The notes: generated by a model from the sequence alone, not told the origin. A stretch of 64,000 nucleotides of DNA from Paraferrimonas haliotis (GCF_002282895.1 NZ_NRRB01000001.1:558001-622000); one strand, 5' to 3'. Positions 34,728 through 45,303 are shown, counted from the stretch's first letter. Numbers and translations: made by a program.

Positions 34728-35209
34728 TACTCTACCTCCCAGCCAACGCTTTCGGTTTGGTTCTTGCGCCAAGCTTTTAGTTTGGTTTGTAGTTCAGGAT
34801 CGTGGATGGCAAGCATTTGAGCAGCAATGAGTCCAGCATTAAATGCACCCGCTTCACCAATGGCTTGAGTCGCCACAGCAACGCCTTTTGGCATTTGCAC
34901 AATCGACAACAGGCTGTCCATTCCTTTAAGTGCTTTGCTGGTTACTGGAACGCCAATTACCGGCAACCAGGTCATTGAAGCAGCCATGCCCGGCAGGTGC
35001 GCCGCGCCACCTGCGCCAGCAATAATCACTTGATACTCTTTATCGGCATTTTTTGCGAACTCCATAAGGCGCTCGGGTGTGCGATGGGCTGACACAACTT
35101 TGGCATCATAGGCGATACCAAGTTGCTCTAGAACTTCGGTGGCTTTTTGCATGACTGGCCAGTCAGACTTGGAACCCATGATGATGGCAACTTTTAAAGA
35201 GGTGGACAT
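34727..35209 (-). CDS. purE: N5-CAIR mutase, catalytic subunit
   Basis: 160 residues, the usual class I PurE length. Signature [27 protein letters not shown] (the catalytic His region) and [16 protein letters not shown] are clear. PurE moves the carboxylate of N5-CAIR to give CAIR, working after PurK, with which it is overlapped by one base. First gene of the purEK operon; no PurR-like site was identified with confidence in its 5' region. Confidence 0.95.
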   Translation of the reverse strand: MSTSLKVAIIMGSKSDWPVMQKATEVLEQLGIAYDAKVVSAHRTPERLMEFAKNADKEYQVIIAGAGGAAHLPGMAASMTWLPVIGVPVTSKALKGMDSLLSIVQMPKGVAVATQAIGEAGAFNAGLIAAQMLAIHDPELQTKLKAWRKNQTESVGWEVE

Positions 35210-35426
35210 AAGTTTCCTTTATCAGATATCAAATGCGTATTGTTATTGTCACCATAGTTGATGGCGATCACTTTGATTAGGCAGAGCACTATACCAAAGC
35301 TTTAGGGGGCAAATAAACGAGAAAATTTCGATAGATCGCAACTGTGCTTGTTGAGGCTTTGCTATTCGCTCAACTTTGTCATTATTATGAAGACTAAAGT
35401 GCAATGATAAAGCGGTAAATAGATTC

Positions 35427-36347
35427 ATGATGACGTCGCCATTAGCTCGGTTTTCCAGTCCCATTATCCTTGATGGTGGGCTTGCGACCGAGCTTGAACG
35501 TCTGGGGTACAAGCTTAATCATGAGCTTTGGTCTGCAAAGCTTTTAGTAAAAGCGCCCGAGGCCATCGTGCAAGCTCATTTGAATTATTTGAATGCCGGA
35601 GCGCAGTGCATCATTAGTGCCAGTTACCAAGCATCGCTTGCTGGCTTCCAAAAGATGGGATTGGTTGACTCAGAGGCTGTGCGTGCCATGGGGCTTGCCA
35701 GCAAGCTAGCTAATCAAGCGGTAACGCAATTCGTAAACGATCAACACAGAGGTGAGCGGCCACTGGTCGCCGCAAGTGTAGGCCCCTACGGCGCAATACT
35801 CGCCAATGGCGCCGAATATCATGGTCGCTACGGCTTAAGCGATGAGCAACTGTATGAATTTCACCGACAAAGACTCCAACTGTTGAATGTGCACAGCACC
35901 GATATTATAGCCTTTGAAACCATTCCAAGCTGGCAAGAGGCGCAAATAGTGATCGCGTTAGGTGAGGAGTGTGCCATGCCCAACTGGCTAAGCTTAAGCT
36001 GCCAAGATGGTCAGCACCTTAATGATGGCGGTGAGATTGAGCAGGTAGCGCGCGCCGTTGAGCAATCGAGTAATACTCAGGCAATAGCCATTAATTGCAG
36101 TGCCATTGAGACCATTAGTGAGCTTATCAGTCGCATTCAGTCGCAGTGCAATAAACCCATTTTGGTGTATCCGAATTCCGGAGCTCGTTACGATGCCACC
36201 ACTAAGGCGTGGATAGCGCCGCAAACCAGCAAACCTTTACACCACTATGCGCAACAATGGGTACAACAAGGCGTGTTAGCCGTGGGTGGCTGCTGCCAAA
36301 TCGATGCTGACGACATCAAGCGACTGAGCCAACATATTAACCAGTAA
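35427..36347 (+). CDS. mmuM: Homocysteine S-methyltransferase (MmuM-like)
   Basis: 306 residues of the zinc-dependent homocysteine methyltransferase family, which makes methionine from homocysteine with S-methylmethionine or SAM. The three zinc cysteines are in place: INCSA (about residue 225) and the C-terminal VGGCCQID. The N-terminal ILDGGLATELERLG and GAQCIISASYQAS are typical. The ATG at 35427 lacks a strong ribosome site; the second ATG at 35430 is equally possible. Not in an operon. Confidence 0.9.
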   Translation: MMTSPLARFSSPIILDGGLATELERLGYKLNHELWSAKLLVKAPEAIVQAHLNYLNAGAQCIISASYQASLAGFQKMGLVDSEAVRAMGLASKLANQAVTQFVNDQHRGERPLVAASVGPYGAILANGAEYHGRYGLSDEQLYEFHRQRLQLLNVHSTDIIAFETIPSWQEAQIVIALGEECAMPNWLSLSCQDGQHLNDGGEIEQVARAVEQSSNTQAIAINCSAIETISELISRIQSQCNKPILVYPNSGARYDATTKAWIAPQTSKPLHHYAQQWVQQGVLAVGGCCQIDADDIKRLSQHINQ

Positions 36348-36371
36348 AATAGTCGGTTACTTCGCAAGCTA

Positions 36372-37319
36372 TTAAGGCATGCCTTGTCCTCGAGCGGATA
36401 CCCACAGCCCATACCATTCTTCCCTTGAGAGCGTTACCTTGTGTGCTTTCGCGCAATCGCGAATGCGTTGGCTGTTGGTGGTGCCAATGATGGGGCGAAT
36501 GTCGGCCGGATGGCGCATCAGCCAAGCAAGAACAATGGCCTCGGCAGACGTTTGATGCTCATGCGCCAGCTGCTCAACTAGCTTAGCCGTAGCTCTAACT
36601 GCGGGATTAGATGCGTCGCCGGCTGCTCCACTGAACTGACCTTTGGCTAAGCTTCCCCAAGCTTGCAGCTGCACCTTATTTAAACGACAGTACTCCAGAG
36701 TGCCAGTGCCGTAGTTTACCGGTGCCATGGCCGAGTTGCCGCTGCTGATACCGTCTTCAATAAAAGCACGGTGGGCCAAACTCAACTCCACTTGATTAAC
36801 CACAAGAGGTTGCGATAAATAATGCTGCAAAAATTGCATTTGAGTTGCGTTCATGTTGGATACGCCAAACTGCTTCACTTTTCCTTGTTGCAGCAAGGTA
36901 TCAAAGGCGTGGGCCACCTGTTCTGGTTCCATGAGTGGATCAGGGCGGTGCAACATCAGTACGTCTAATTGCTCAATGCCTAAGCGAGTTAATATTCCGT
37001 CCACCGATGAGGTAATCCAGTCCAATGAAAAATCGTAACGGGCCGGAGCGTTGTCATCGGCAAATCGGATGCCGCATTTAGATTGAATATTAATCTCTTT
37101 GCGTAAATTCGGTCGGGCCTTTAGTATTTCCCCAAATAGTTGTTCGGCTTTACCTTGGGTGTAGATATCGGCGTGATCAAAACAACGAATGCCAGCATCC
37201 AATGCCGCATCAATTGCTGAGTTTGCCAACCGCCTATCGTCATCGCTGATGTGAGGATTTTGCCAATCCCCTCCAAGGCCCATGCAACCAAAAATAAGCT
37301 TGTTGTGGCTGTCATTCAT
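36372..37319 (-). CDS. Aldo/keto reductase (YdhF-like)
   Basis: 315 residues with a TIM-barrel AKR pattern: the tetrad appears as Asp and Tyr in CFDHADIYTQGKAE, Lys in NIQSKCGIRF and His in LMLHRPDPLM. The C-terminal PIIGTTNSQRIRDCAKA binds NADPH. The sequence most resembles the YdhF group of oxidoreductases; the physiological substrate is unknown. An AAAAGGA site lies 9 nt before the ATG. Convergent with mmuM. Confidence 0.9.
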   Translation of the reverse strand: MNDSHNKLIFGCMGLGGDWQNPHISDDDRRLANSAIDAALDAGIRCFDHADIYTQGKAEQLFGEILKARPNLRKEINIQSKCGIRFADDNAPARYDFSLDWITSSVDGILTRLGIEQLDVLMLHRPDPLMEPEQVAHAFDTLLQQGKVKQFGVSNMNATQMQFLQHYLSQPLVVNQVELSLAHRAFIEDGISSGNSAMAPVNYGTGTLEYCRLNKVQLQAWGSLAKGQFSGAAGDASNPAVRATAKLVEQLAHEHQTSAEAIVLAWLMRHPADIRPIIGTTNSQRIRDCAKAHKVTLSREEWYGLWVSARGQGMP

Positions 37320-37434
37320 ACCAAGTCCTTTTGTTATCGTGAGGGTAAGGCTTAATGCTGCGGTTATTTGAAGGTTAAGTCTAGCATTTGATGGTATATT
37401 TCTAAGGAAACCTTTTTATGCGTGAGGCAATGTC

Positions 37435-39357
37435 ATGGACGAAGAGCAATACAAATCACTGCCTTTGGTTTTGGCCGGGCCTATTTTACGCAGAATGACC
37501 TCAAAGCGGTTAACCTTTTGGATGGCATTGTCGCAGCGCCCTAAGGTGGCGTTAAGCTTGCTACCTAGTGGATCAACCGAAGTTGATTTAGGGGATATCG
37601 AGCAACATTGTTGCTGGCTCACCGGATCTGACAATCTGCACTACCTATTAGTAGACTTGCCGTTAAAACAGGAATTACCGCTCAATACCTGGATTGGGTA
37701 CCAATTTCATTTGACCCCAAAAGGCTCCTCTCAAGCGTTAGACTATCGCCAATGGGCTCCCTATATTTGTTACCCCAATCGCGATTCACCTGGCTTTATT
37801 ATCAAGCCAAAAGTAGACAATATTTTGCACGGCTCTTGTCGAAAACCTCATCACGAGAGCGCAGATGGGTTGGTTCGGGCGGATAACTGGTTAGCTCAGT
37901 TACCCGAGCAGGAGTGGCCAAGCTTATTGTTATTAAGTGGCGATCAAATATACGCTGATGACGTAGCAACCCCAATGCTGGTGGCGATTCATCAAGCGAT
38001 TGCTCAGTTGGAATTACCTGAGGAGCCATTTTGCGAGTCGGTGGTTGCGCTATCGAGTCGCTTACATACCAGCGAACCTTATTATCAAAACCGGCAATCC
38101 TTGTTGCCTCAATTATCCAGCGCCAGTGGTCCGCTGAAAACCTTGTTTAAAGGCGTTCGAAAACCCATCTTCACCTCTTCCAGTGCTCATAATCATTTAG
38201 TGTCGTTAGCAGAAGTGCTGGTGATGTATCTACTGGTGTGGTCGCCCGCATTATGGAGCAATATCAAACCGGTTGAGTTAGCGGGGTTGTCGCCTAAACA
38301 ACTGCTTGAGTATCAGCAACAGCAGCAGATGCTTGATCAATTTCGCCGTGGTTTAGATAAGGTTCAACGACTACTGGCTAATGTGCCCACGGCAATGATT
38401 TTTGATGATCACGATGTGACTGATGACTGGAACTTGTCGGCAGCGTGGGAGCAAGCGTCCTATAGTCATCCATTCTCGAAGCGAATCATAGGTAATGCCT
38501 TAGTTGCATATGCTATTAATCAAGGCTGGGGAAACGCGCCAGAGGTATTTAAAGAAGTGCTATCGCCGCTTCAGTCAGCGTTGTTAACGCCCGGTTCTGA
38601 TGCGCATCAACAACTGATTGAGCGCCTATTTCGGTTCAGACATTGGCACTTTCAGTGGGATCTTGAACCGGCGTTGGTGGTGTTAGATACGCGCACGAAT
38701 CGCTGGCGTTCGGAGCGCAAATTAGCGGCGCCATCTGGTTTAATGGATTGGGAGTCCTTAACCGAATTACAACTCACGCTCATGGGAAAAGAGTCGGTGA
38801 TTATGGTTTCGCCGGCTCCGGTTTTTGGGGTAAAACTTATTGAAATCATACAATCGTTATTCACCAAACTAGGTCAGCCTTTAGTCATTGACGCTGAAAA
38901 CTGGATGGCTCACTCGGGCTCTGCCAACACCATGCTGAATATGTTTAGCCATCCCAAAACGCCGCAGCATTTCACCATTCTTTCTGGCGATGTTCATTAT
39001 TCTTTTGTTTTTAAAGTCACATTACGGGGGCAAAGCGGGGGGCCTGATATTTGGCAAATTACCAGCTCTGGTATTAAAAACACCTTCCCTAAGACATTGC
39101 TGGATATTTTGGATCGGTTGAATCGATGGTTGTACGCGCCGCAATCGCCACTGAATTGGTTTAATAAACGCAGACGGATGAAGGTGACACCTCATAAACC
39201 TGCGGATGCCGCTAAGGGAGAACGATTGTTAAATGCCTCTGGTATTGGTTTGGTGAGTTTTGACGAGCAGGGTAGGCCGAGCAAGATTACCCAATTATGC
39301 TCCAACGGCCAAGAGGTCCAGTTTCAAGCTTTGGATGAACAAAGCCACTGGGATTAG
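37435..39357 (+). CDS. PhoD-like metallophosphatase family protein
   Basis: 640 residues. Conserved metal-binding blocks of the PhoD-like fold: LLSGDQIYADDVA (about residue 165), MIFDDHDVTDDWN (about 320), and FTILSGDVHYSFVF (about 515). There is no Tat or Sec signal peptide, unlike secreted PhoD phosphodiesterases, so a cytosolic metallophosphoesterase is more likely. An N-terminal beta region of about 130 residues precedes the catalytic part. The substrate is unknown. Confidence 0.85.
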   Translation: MDEEQYKSLPLVLAGPILRRMTSKRLTFWMALSQRPKVALSLLPSGSTEVDLGDIEQHCCWLTGSDNLHYLLVDLPLKQELPLNTWIGYQFHLTPKGSSQALDYRQWAPYICYPNRDSPGFIIKPKVDNILHGSCRKPHHESADGLVRADNWLAQLPEQEWPSLLLLSGDQIYADDVATPMLVAIHQAIAQLELPEEPFCESVVALSSRLHTSEPYYQNRQSLLPQLSSASGPLKTLFKGVRKPIFTSSSAHNHLVSLAEVLVMYLLVWSPALWSNIKPVELAGLSPKQLLEYQQQQQMLDQFRRGLDKVQRLLANVPTAMIFDDHDVTDDWNLSAAWEQASYSHPFSKRIIGNALVAYAINQGWGNAPEVFKEVLSPLQSALLTPGSDAHQQLIERLFRFRHWHFQWDLEPALVVLDTRTNRWRSERKLAAPSGLMDWESLTELQLTLMGKESVIMVSPAPVFGVKLIEIIQSLFTKLGQPLVIDAENWMAHSGSANTMLNMFSHPKTPQHFTILSGDVHYSFVFKVTLRGQSGGPDIWQITSSGIKNTFPKTLLDILDRLNRWLYAPQSPLNWFNKRRRMKVTPHKPADAAKGERLLNASGIGLVSFDEQGRPSKITQLCSNGQEVQFQALDEQSHWD

Positions 39358-39363
39358 CTAAGG

Positions 39364-39522
39364 CTAGATCAAGACGTTGTAATTGAGCGCCAGCTCTACC
39401 ACGCCACAGAATACGGTAAGTCCTGCTACTCGGTTCAACCAGGTAAGTGAGCTAGGGTTCCCAGCGGCGCAATAATGCAATGCAATGGCCAGCAGAGCGA
39501 TGGCTGATATTAATAGGGTCAT
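39364..39522 (-). CDS. 52-residue membrane protein behind a Fur box (short gene)
   Basis: This small ORF starts MTLLISAIALLAIALHYC and ends NYNVLI, giving two hydrophobic helices (about residues 2-20 and 32-46) with a polar turn NPSSLTWLNR. A GAGGAAG ribosome site lies 5 nt before the ATG at 39522, and a Fur-type operator is centred 39 nt upstream on the minus strand. Ribosome site, operator and helix pattern together make it likely to be real. It is convergent with the PhoD-like gene, 6 nt apart. The family is not recognised. Confidence 0.65.
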   Translation of the reverse strand: MTLLISAIALLAIALHYCAAGNPSSLTWLNRVAGLTVFCGVVELALNYNVLI

Positions 39523-39551
39523 ACATACTTCCTCAAATCCTTAATGGTGGT

Positions 39552-39570
39552 AATGATAGTTATTATCATT
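39552..39570 (-). promoter_or_regulatory. Fur box upstream of the 52-residue membrane protein
   Basis: AATGATAGTTATTATCATT: a near-perfect palindrome, with TGATAGT-T-ATTATCA matching the 7-1-7 Fur pattern at 13 of 14 arm positions. It ends 30 nt upstream of the small gene on the minus strand. Confidence 0.7.
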
Positions 39571-39932
39571 TGCATTTGCAAGATTTAATTTTCTCTAATT
39601 ACGATTAAATAATCGTGGCTTGCACTCTTGAAACGTCAACCAGCATTTGTCGGTTCACATATTCCACAATTTTTATGCATAAGTTGGTGTTCTTATACTT
39701 TACTTTTATTGTTAAGAACTTGTTGAAACGTGATAAGTGGTGGGCTTATAAGCAAAAGTGGATCGGTTTAAAAAGTAGCCATCGAGATAGATTCTCGGGA
39801 TCTGTCTCACAGAGTACTGATTGCTTTGATTTTCATTGTATGTTGCATGAGATTGATCAAGTTTTTCTTTCTGAATATGCAGTTTAGTATGCCCCGAATC
39901 TATTCACAAAAGCATAAAGAACTGAGGATCAC
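39571..39932 (+). other. Upstream region of the lactate operon
   Basis: About 360 bases between the Fur box and lldP. It probably contains the lldP promoter and leader. A 90-codon frame (39615-39887, non-ATG start region, no ribosome site, lysine- and phenylalanine-rich) was seen but not accepted. No terminator-like attenuator or recognised regulator site was found. Confidence 0.4.
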
Positions 39933-41609
39933 ATGACCTTCTTGCAGACTATTGCGAGTTTATCGCCAATCATTGCCGTATTGCTATTTTTAGTATTGCT
40001 GCGCATGCCAGCATCTAAAGCGATGCCTATTTCCGCTGTTGTAACGGCGTTGGCTGCTTTCTTCATTTGGAACATGGACGGCACCATTCTTGGTGCTTCT
40101 GTCGTTGAGGGCTTATTGGCCGCAATTACGCCACTGACCATTATTTTTGGTGCTGTATTCTTACTGAATACCTTAAAGTTTTCCGGCGCAATGGACACCA
40201 TTCGTGCGGGTTTCACAAACATTAACGGTGATGCTCGAGTTCAGGTCATTATCATTTGTTGGTTGTTTGGTAGCTTCATCGAAGGCTCTGCTGGTTTCGG
40301 TACGCCAGCGGCTATTGGTGCGCCACTTCTTGTTCTGCTTGGTGTTCCACCGGTAGCGGCGGCCGTTGTTGCCCTAATTGCTGACTCCACTTCTGTGTCT
40401 TTTGGAGCCATTGGTCTTCCGGTTCTGTTCGGTATGGAGCAAGGCTTAATGGAAGGTGGCCAAAGCATGGCTGCAGCGCAAATCGCACAATTTGGTGACT
40501 TCGCATCTTATGCCCAGTACATCGCCATGCACATGATCACCATCGACTTAATTACCGGTTCGCTGCTGCCATTGGTCATTGTGTGTGTATTAACGGGCTT
40601 TTTTGGTAAGAACAAATCCTTTAAAGAAGGTTTGGGTGTTTGGAAATTCGCATTGTTTGCCGGATTCGCATTCACCATTCCAGCATGGTTAATTAACTAC
40701 GTCGCGGGTCCTGAATTCCCATCAGTTATTGGTGCCCTAGTAGGCATGGCGTTGGTTATTCCAGTGGCTAAGAAAGGTTTCTTATTGCCTAAGCAAGTGT
40801 GGCACGACTTTGCCCACCAAGAAGGTACTGAGCAAGACAAAACCACTGAAGTTAGATCTGAGCAAAAGCTTGAAATTTCACAAGTAGCGGCATGGTCTCC
40901 TTACTTAATCATGGCTGCCTTGTTGGTGCTATCACGCGTTGTTGCGCCGCTTAAATCTTGGTTGGTTAGCTTTAACATCGACTTTACCAACTTCTTTGGT
41001 ATGGACTTGTTATTCGGAACCGGTCTTAAGGCGGGCTTTGCAACCCTTTACGCGCCTGGCATTTTCTTTGTGGTCGTGTGTGTTATTGGTTTCTTCTTGT
41101 TCAAGATGAACAATACCGCCATTAAAAACAGCGTATCAACTTCTTGTAAATCCATGGTTCCTACCATCATCTCTTTGGGTGCATCGGTGCCAATGGTGAA
41201 AATCTTCCTTAACTCAGGTCACAACGGAGCAGGCTTAGAGTCAATGCCAGTAGCATTGGCCAACTCGTTAGCAGGCAGCTTAGGCAGCATCTGGGAGTGG
41301 ATGGCGCCAGTTGTCGGTATCTTCGGTGCATTCTTGTCCGGCTCTGCTACTTTCTCCAACATGATGTTCTCAGGTCTTCAATACAGTGTTGCAGACAGTG
41401 CAGGACTTAATCACGCCTTGATATTAGGTCTACAAGGTATCGGCGCTAACGCCGGTAACATGATGTGTGTAATGAACGTTGTTGCCGCGGCTACTGTTGT
41501 CGGTATGGCCGGTAGAGAATCGGAAATTATTCGTAAAACAATGCCAGTAGCGCTGGGCTACGCCATGGTTGCGGGTACTATCGCATTCTTCTGGGGCGGC
41601 TTCGCTTAA
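39933..41609 (+). CDS. lldP: L-lactate permease family transporter
   Basis: 558 residues with about 13 membrane helices. LctP-family signatures include [36 protein letters not shown] and the C-terminal [14 protein letters not shown] and [16 protein letters not shown]. It imports L- or D-lactate and glycolate with protons. A GAGGAT ribosome site precedes the ATG. The D-lactate dehydrogenase gene follows after 31 nt, so this is a lactate utilisation operon like that of Shewanella. Confidence 0.95.
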   Translation: MTFLQTIASLSPIIAVLLFLVLLRMPASKAMPISAVVTALAAFFIWNMDGTILGASVVEGLLAAITPLTIIFGAVFLLNTLKFSGAMDTIRAGFTNINGDARVQVIIICWLFGSFIEGSAGFGTPAAIGAPLLVLLGVPPVAAAVVALIADSTSVSFGAIGLPVLFGMEQGLMEGGQSMAAAQIAQFGDFASYAQYIAMHMITIDLITGSLLPLVIVCVLTGFFGKNKSFKEGLGVWKFALFAGFAFTIPAWLINYVAGPEFPSVIGALVGMALVIPVAKKGFLLPKQVWHDFAHQEGTEQDKTTEVRSEQKLEISQVAAWSPYLIMAALLVLSRVVAPLKSWLVSFNIDFTNFFGMDLLFGTGLKAGFATLYAPGIFFVVVCVIGFFLFKMNNTAIKNSVSTSCKSMVPTIISLGASVPMVKIFLNSGHNGAGLESMPVALANSLAGSLGSIWEWMAPVVGIFGAFLSGSATFSNMMFSGLQYSVADSAGLNHALILGLQGIGANAGNMMCVMNVVAAATVVGMAGRESEIIRKTMPVALGYAMVAGTIAFFWGGFA

Positions 41610-41640
41610 GCGTTTTTGAATTTATAAATTAAAGAGTTCT

Positions 41641-44469
41641 ATGATGAGTAAAAGTAATATTGACTATAGCCAGGTCGTTGCGAAATTACGTGAACGTCTA
41701 GGTAATGAGCGAGTAACAGACGATTACGTACGCCGTTTCGCATGGTCGACGGATGCCAGTTATTTCCGCATTGTACCTGAAGTTGTTGTACACGCTGACG
41801 ATGTAGAGCAAGCCAAGGCGACTTTAGAAGTAGCCCGTGAATTTGGAGCGCCAGTGACCTCCCGAGCAGCAGGTACCAGCTTATCGGGACAAGCCGTTGG
41901 TGAAGGCATCTTGTTGATTTTGGGCCACGATGGATTCCGCAAATTGGAAATCAGCGAAGACCACAGCAAAATCACCTTAGGCGCAGCGGTTATTGGCTCT
42001 GACGCCAACGCTGCTCTAAAACCGCTTGATAAGAAAATTGGTCCAGATCCAGCAACTCTTGCCTCTGCTATGATTTCCGGCATTGTTGCCAACAACGCTT
42101 CTGGTATGTGCTGTGGTACTCATCAAAACAGTTACCAGACCATTGCTTCTTGTAAAATCGTATTTGCAGACGGCACCGAGTTGGATACTGGTTGTGAAAA
42201 GTCAAAAGCAGCCTTTAGTGAAAGCCATCCACAACTTCTAAGTGATTTGGTTGAGTTGGCTAAGCTGACTAAAAACAACCAAGTACTTGCGGATCGCATT
42301 CGTAAGAAGTTCTCTATCAAGAACACCACTGGCTATAGCTTGAATGCCTTGGTTGACTTTGAAGACCCATTTGAATTGATTAACCACTTGATGGTTGGCT
42401 CTGAAGGTACACTAGCCTTCATTGACGAAGTAACTTACCTAACCGTTGATGAGTCTCGCTTTAAAGCTTCGGCAATGGCGGTATTCTTCAACATGGTTGA
42501 TGCAGCACGTGCAATCCCTATTATTAAAGGCGAAAGCGTTGCCGCTGCTGAGTTGCTTGACTGGGCCTCAATTAAGGCCGTTACCGGCAAGCCAGGTATG
42601 CCAACTTGGTTAGACCAATTGCAAGAAGGCGCTGCGATTCTATTGATCGAAAGCCGTGCGAATGACCACGACACCTTAGCGGCTTACACCAAAGACGTTA
42701 TTGAGAAGTTGTCAGTATTCGAAACCGAACGTCCTGTTGAGTTCAGCTCTGATCCAGCGGTATTTGGTGAGTACTGGGCAATGCGTTCTGGCTTATTCCC
42801 AATCATTGGTGGTGAGCGTGAACCAGGCACTTCAGTTATTATCGAAGACGTGGCTTTTGAAGCTGAGCACTTAGCGGGCGCTGCAGCCGACCTAACCGAA
42901 CTGTTCCACGAACATGGCTACCCAGAAGGTGTGATTTACGGTCACGCGTTAGACGGTAACTTCCACTTCATTATTACACCGAAGTTTGAGACTCAAGAAG
43001 ACATTGATCGTTTCGAAGCCTTTATGGATGACGTCGCGGTGATGGTTATCGACAAGTACGACGGCTCAATGAAGGCTGAGCACGGTACCGGTCGTGCGGT
43101 TGCGCCGTTTGTGGAAATGGAATGGGGTGCTGACGCTTACACTATGATGAAGCGCATTAAAGCCATCTTCGATCCACAAAACATTCTTAACCCTGGCGTA
43201 ATTCTTAACGATGACAAGAAAATTCACGTTAAGAACATTAAATCAGCTCCTGTGGTTGATGGTTACGTTGACCGTTGTATTGAGTGTGGTTTCTGTGAGA
43301 AAACCTGTCCCACCAGCGCGCTTAACCTAACACCTCGTCAACGTATTGCGACTCTTCGTGAAATCGCTCGTTTAGAGAAAGAAGGTCAACAAGAGCAAGC
43401 TGATAAGCTTCGTGCCGACTCTAAGTACGACGTAGTTGATACCTGTGCGGCATGTCAGTTATGTACCATTGCTTGCCCAGTTAACAACAACATGGGTCAA
43501 TTAGTACGTAACCTACGTACTCCGTACATCACTAAAACCGAGCAAGCTTTCCTTGACTTACAAGCGAAGCACTGGGGTAAAGTGAACGTTGTATTAAGCA
43601 CTGGCTTTAACGTACTTGGTACTATCCATAAATTAACCGGCACCACGGTTACTGGTGGCATCATGAAAGCGGCGCGCATGATCACCAAGGAAGTTCCATA
43701 CTGGAATAAAGACTTCCCTAAAGGTGGTGCAATGCCTAAGCTTCCACCGTTGAAAGAAAACCGCGAAACCGTAGTTTACTTCCCAGCGTGTGGTGGCCGT
43801 ACCTTCGGTCCAACGCCAATCGATACTGACAAGCGCAGCCTACCTGAAGTAGTGGTAACGCTACTTGAGCGTGCAGGTTACAACGTAGTTACCCCAGCTA
43901 ATGCTCGTGACCTATGCTGTGGCCAATTGTGGGAATCTAAAGGTGACTTCCCGAACGCTGATGCGAAACGCAAAGAGCTCATTGAAAACGTAGCAAGCTT
44001 AACCGAAGGCGGTAAGCTAACTGTTATCGTTGATGCCTTGTCTTGTACTAAGCGTACCTTGAAAGCTGATAAGTCATTAACCGACAAGATCAACATCGTT
44101 GATTTCGTTGAGTTCATGCACGACAACATGCTTGATAAGCTAACCATCAACAAGAAAGCGCACGTTGCTCTTCACGTTGGTTGTTCTGCCAAAACTGGCG
44201 GCCTAGACGGAAAATTGATTGCTGTAACCAATGCTTGTGCTGAAAGCGTAATGCGCCCAGCAAACATTGATTGTTGTGGTTATGCTGGTGAAAAAGGCTT
44301 GTACAAACCAGAAATTAAAGTAAGCGCGCTTCGTAACATTAAGAAGTTATTGCCAGCTGACGTTTCTGAAGGCTACTACGCTAACCGTACTTGTGAAGTT
44401 GGCTTAACTGAGCAATCTGGTATTCCATACCGCCACGTTGCTTACTTGCTTGAAGAAACTACTCGCTAA
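41641..44469 (+). CDS. FAD/Fe-S D-lactate dehydrogenase (Dld-II type)
   Basis: 942 residues, a fusion of three parts. The PCMH-type FAD domain (about 35-270) has TSRAAGTSLSGQAVGEGI and the FAD-linked C domain ends near NPGVILNDD (about 525). Two [4Fe-4S] motifs follow: CIECGFCEKTCP (about 545) and CAACQLCTIACP (about 600). The C-terminal CCG-type region has DLCCGQLWES, HVGCSAKTGG and DCCGYAGEKG. This matches the Shewanella Dld-II enzyme, which oxidises D-lactate to pyruvate and passes electrons to the membrane quinone pool. Highly biased, optimal-looking codons suggest strong expression. It is operonic with lldP and followed by a strong terminator. Confidence 0.95.
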   Translation: MMSKSNIDYSQVVAKLRERLGNERVTDDYVRRFAWSTDASYFRIVPEVVVHADDVEQAKATLEVAREFGAPVTSRAAGTSLSGQAVGEGILLILGHDGFRKLEISEDHSKITLGAAVIGSDANAALKPLDKKIGPDPATLASAMISGIVANNASGMCCGTHQNSYQTIASCKIVFADGTELDTGCEKSKAAFSESHPQLLSDLVELAKLTKNNQVLADRIRKKFSIKNTTGYSLNALVDFEDPFELINHLMVGSEGTLAFIDEVTYLTVDESRFKASAMAVFFNMVDAARAIPIIKGESVAAAELLDWASIKAVTGKPGMPTWLDQLQEGAAILLIESRANDHDTLAAYTKDVIEKLSVFETERPVEFSSDPAVFGEYWAMRSGLFPIIGGEREPGTSVIIEDVAFEAEHLAGAAADLTELFHEHGYPEGVIYGHALDGNFHFIITPKFETQEDIDRFEAFMDDVAVMVIDKYDGSMKAEHGTGRAVAPFVEMEWGADAYTMMKRIKAIFDPQNILNPGVILNDDKKIHVKNIKSAPVVDGYVDRCIECGFCEKTCPTSALNLTPRQRIATLREIARLEKEGQQEQADKLRADSKYDVVDTCAACQLCTIACPVNNNMGQLVRNLRTPYITKTEQAFLDLQAKHWGKVNVVLSTGFNVLGTIHKLTGTTVTGGIMKAARMITKEVPYWNKDFPKGGAMPKLPPLKENRETVVYFPACGGRTFGPTPIDTDKRSLPEVVVTLLERAGYNVVTPANARDLCCGQLWESKGDFPNADAKRKELIENVASLTEGGKLTVIVDALSCTKRTLKADKSLTDKINIVDFVEFMHDNMLDKLTINKKAHVALHVGCSAKTGGLDGKLIAVTNACAESVMRPANIDCCGYAGEKGLYKPEIKVSALRNIKKLLPADVSEGYYANRTCEVGLTEQSGIPYRHVAYLLEETTR

Positions 44470-44522
44470 CCCGTGTTGTAAGTAACTTCTTAAAGCTGAT
44501 AAAAAAGCGCAACCTATGAAAC

Positions 44523-44562
44523 AACCCCCAATCCTTGGACAGCCAAGATTGGGGGTTTTTTA
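44523..44562 (+). terminator. Terminator of the lactate operon
   Basis: A 16-nt stem (AACCCCCAATCCTTGG against CCAAGATTGGGGGTT) with one mismatch and a 4-nt loop, followed by a T run. Confidence 0.9.
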
Positions 44563-44584
44563 TTGATTGAAAGAAAAGGTTTTG

Positions 44585-45136
44585 TTACCAACGACGGACA
44601 GGACCGGTATCAACATGAACGAAGCCGTGACGCTCGTAATAGCCTACCCCGCCAAGCTTTAATTCAATTGCTGCATCTCGTACTTCTTTTAACGGTACGT
44701 TTGGCATGGCTAAATCGATAGCCATTCCCTTCATGTGGTAGCTCTTTTTGGCGACCTTGCTTGAGCGAGCGGCGAGCATGGCATTGGTTTTAGGAGAACG
44801 ATAGCCGCTGATGATGTGAATTTCATCGTGATTGCCTAAGCGGTTTTGTAACTGCCAAATTAGATTAAATAAGTTAGGGTCCATGTGGCCAGCAATGTGT
44901 TGCCGATGGTCACGAAGTAAATTATTGAATTTATTAATGCCTTCGGCTACCCATTGCCCTTCGAACTCAAATACACTGGTTAGGTGTTCATTGGTATGAC
45001 GATTGTACATGGATAAGGTTTTGGGGGCATGGTTTGCTATTTCATTCGATCCTAGAGCAAATGCTTTAGGCATGGCTGCAAGGGTTGCAGCGCTTGCGAT
45101 CCCACGAACAAATTGGCGACGACTAATAACACTCAA
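44585..45136 (-). CDS. YcbK/MepK-like DUF882 peptidoglycan hydrolase with Tat-type signal
   Basis: About 183 residues. SRRQFVRGIASAATLAAMPKAFA is a twin-arginine signal (SRRQFVR). The mature part is a peptidase M15-like domain with HIISGYRSPKTNAML, SYHMKGMAIDLAMP (His and Asp zinc ligands) and HGFVHVDTGPVRRW (third His). In E. coli the relative MepK cleaves 3-3 crosslinks made by L,D-transpeptidases, and the adjacent upstream gene here is an L,D-transpeptidase, as in the ycbB-ycbK pair. TTG at 45136 is preferred because GGAG lies 8 nt before it; the longer frame to 45217 would add an unlikely N-terminal helix. Confidence 0.9.
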   Translation of the reverse strand: MSVISRRQFVRGIASAATLAAMPKAFALGSNEIANHAPKTLSMYNRHTNEHLTSVFEFEGQWVAEGINKFNNLLRDHRQHIAGHMDPNLFNLIWQLQNRLGNHDEIHIISGYRSPKTNAMLAARSSKVAKKSYHMKGMAIDLAMPNVPLKEVRDAAIELKLGGVGYYERHGFVHVDTGPVRRW

Positions 45137-45303
45137 AATAGCTTCTCCACAAAAAATGAAGAGGCAATTTATCAAATCATACAATAGAATCAACGCACCA
45201 AATCGAACAAAAACCACACAATTAATCGCAACGTACTGTTTTACTTAAGCAATGCTTTGATTAAATTTTATACAAAAAAGTCAGGCCTGATTCAATTATG
45301 TAG

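Noticed and set aside
39615-39887. 90-codon frame upstream of lldP
   Set aside because: No ribosome site or family resemblance; more likely leader DNA.
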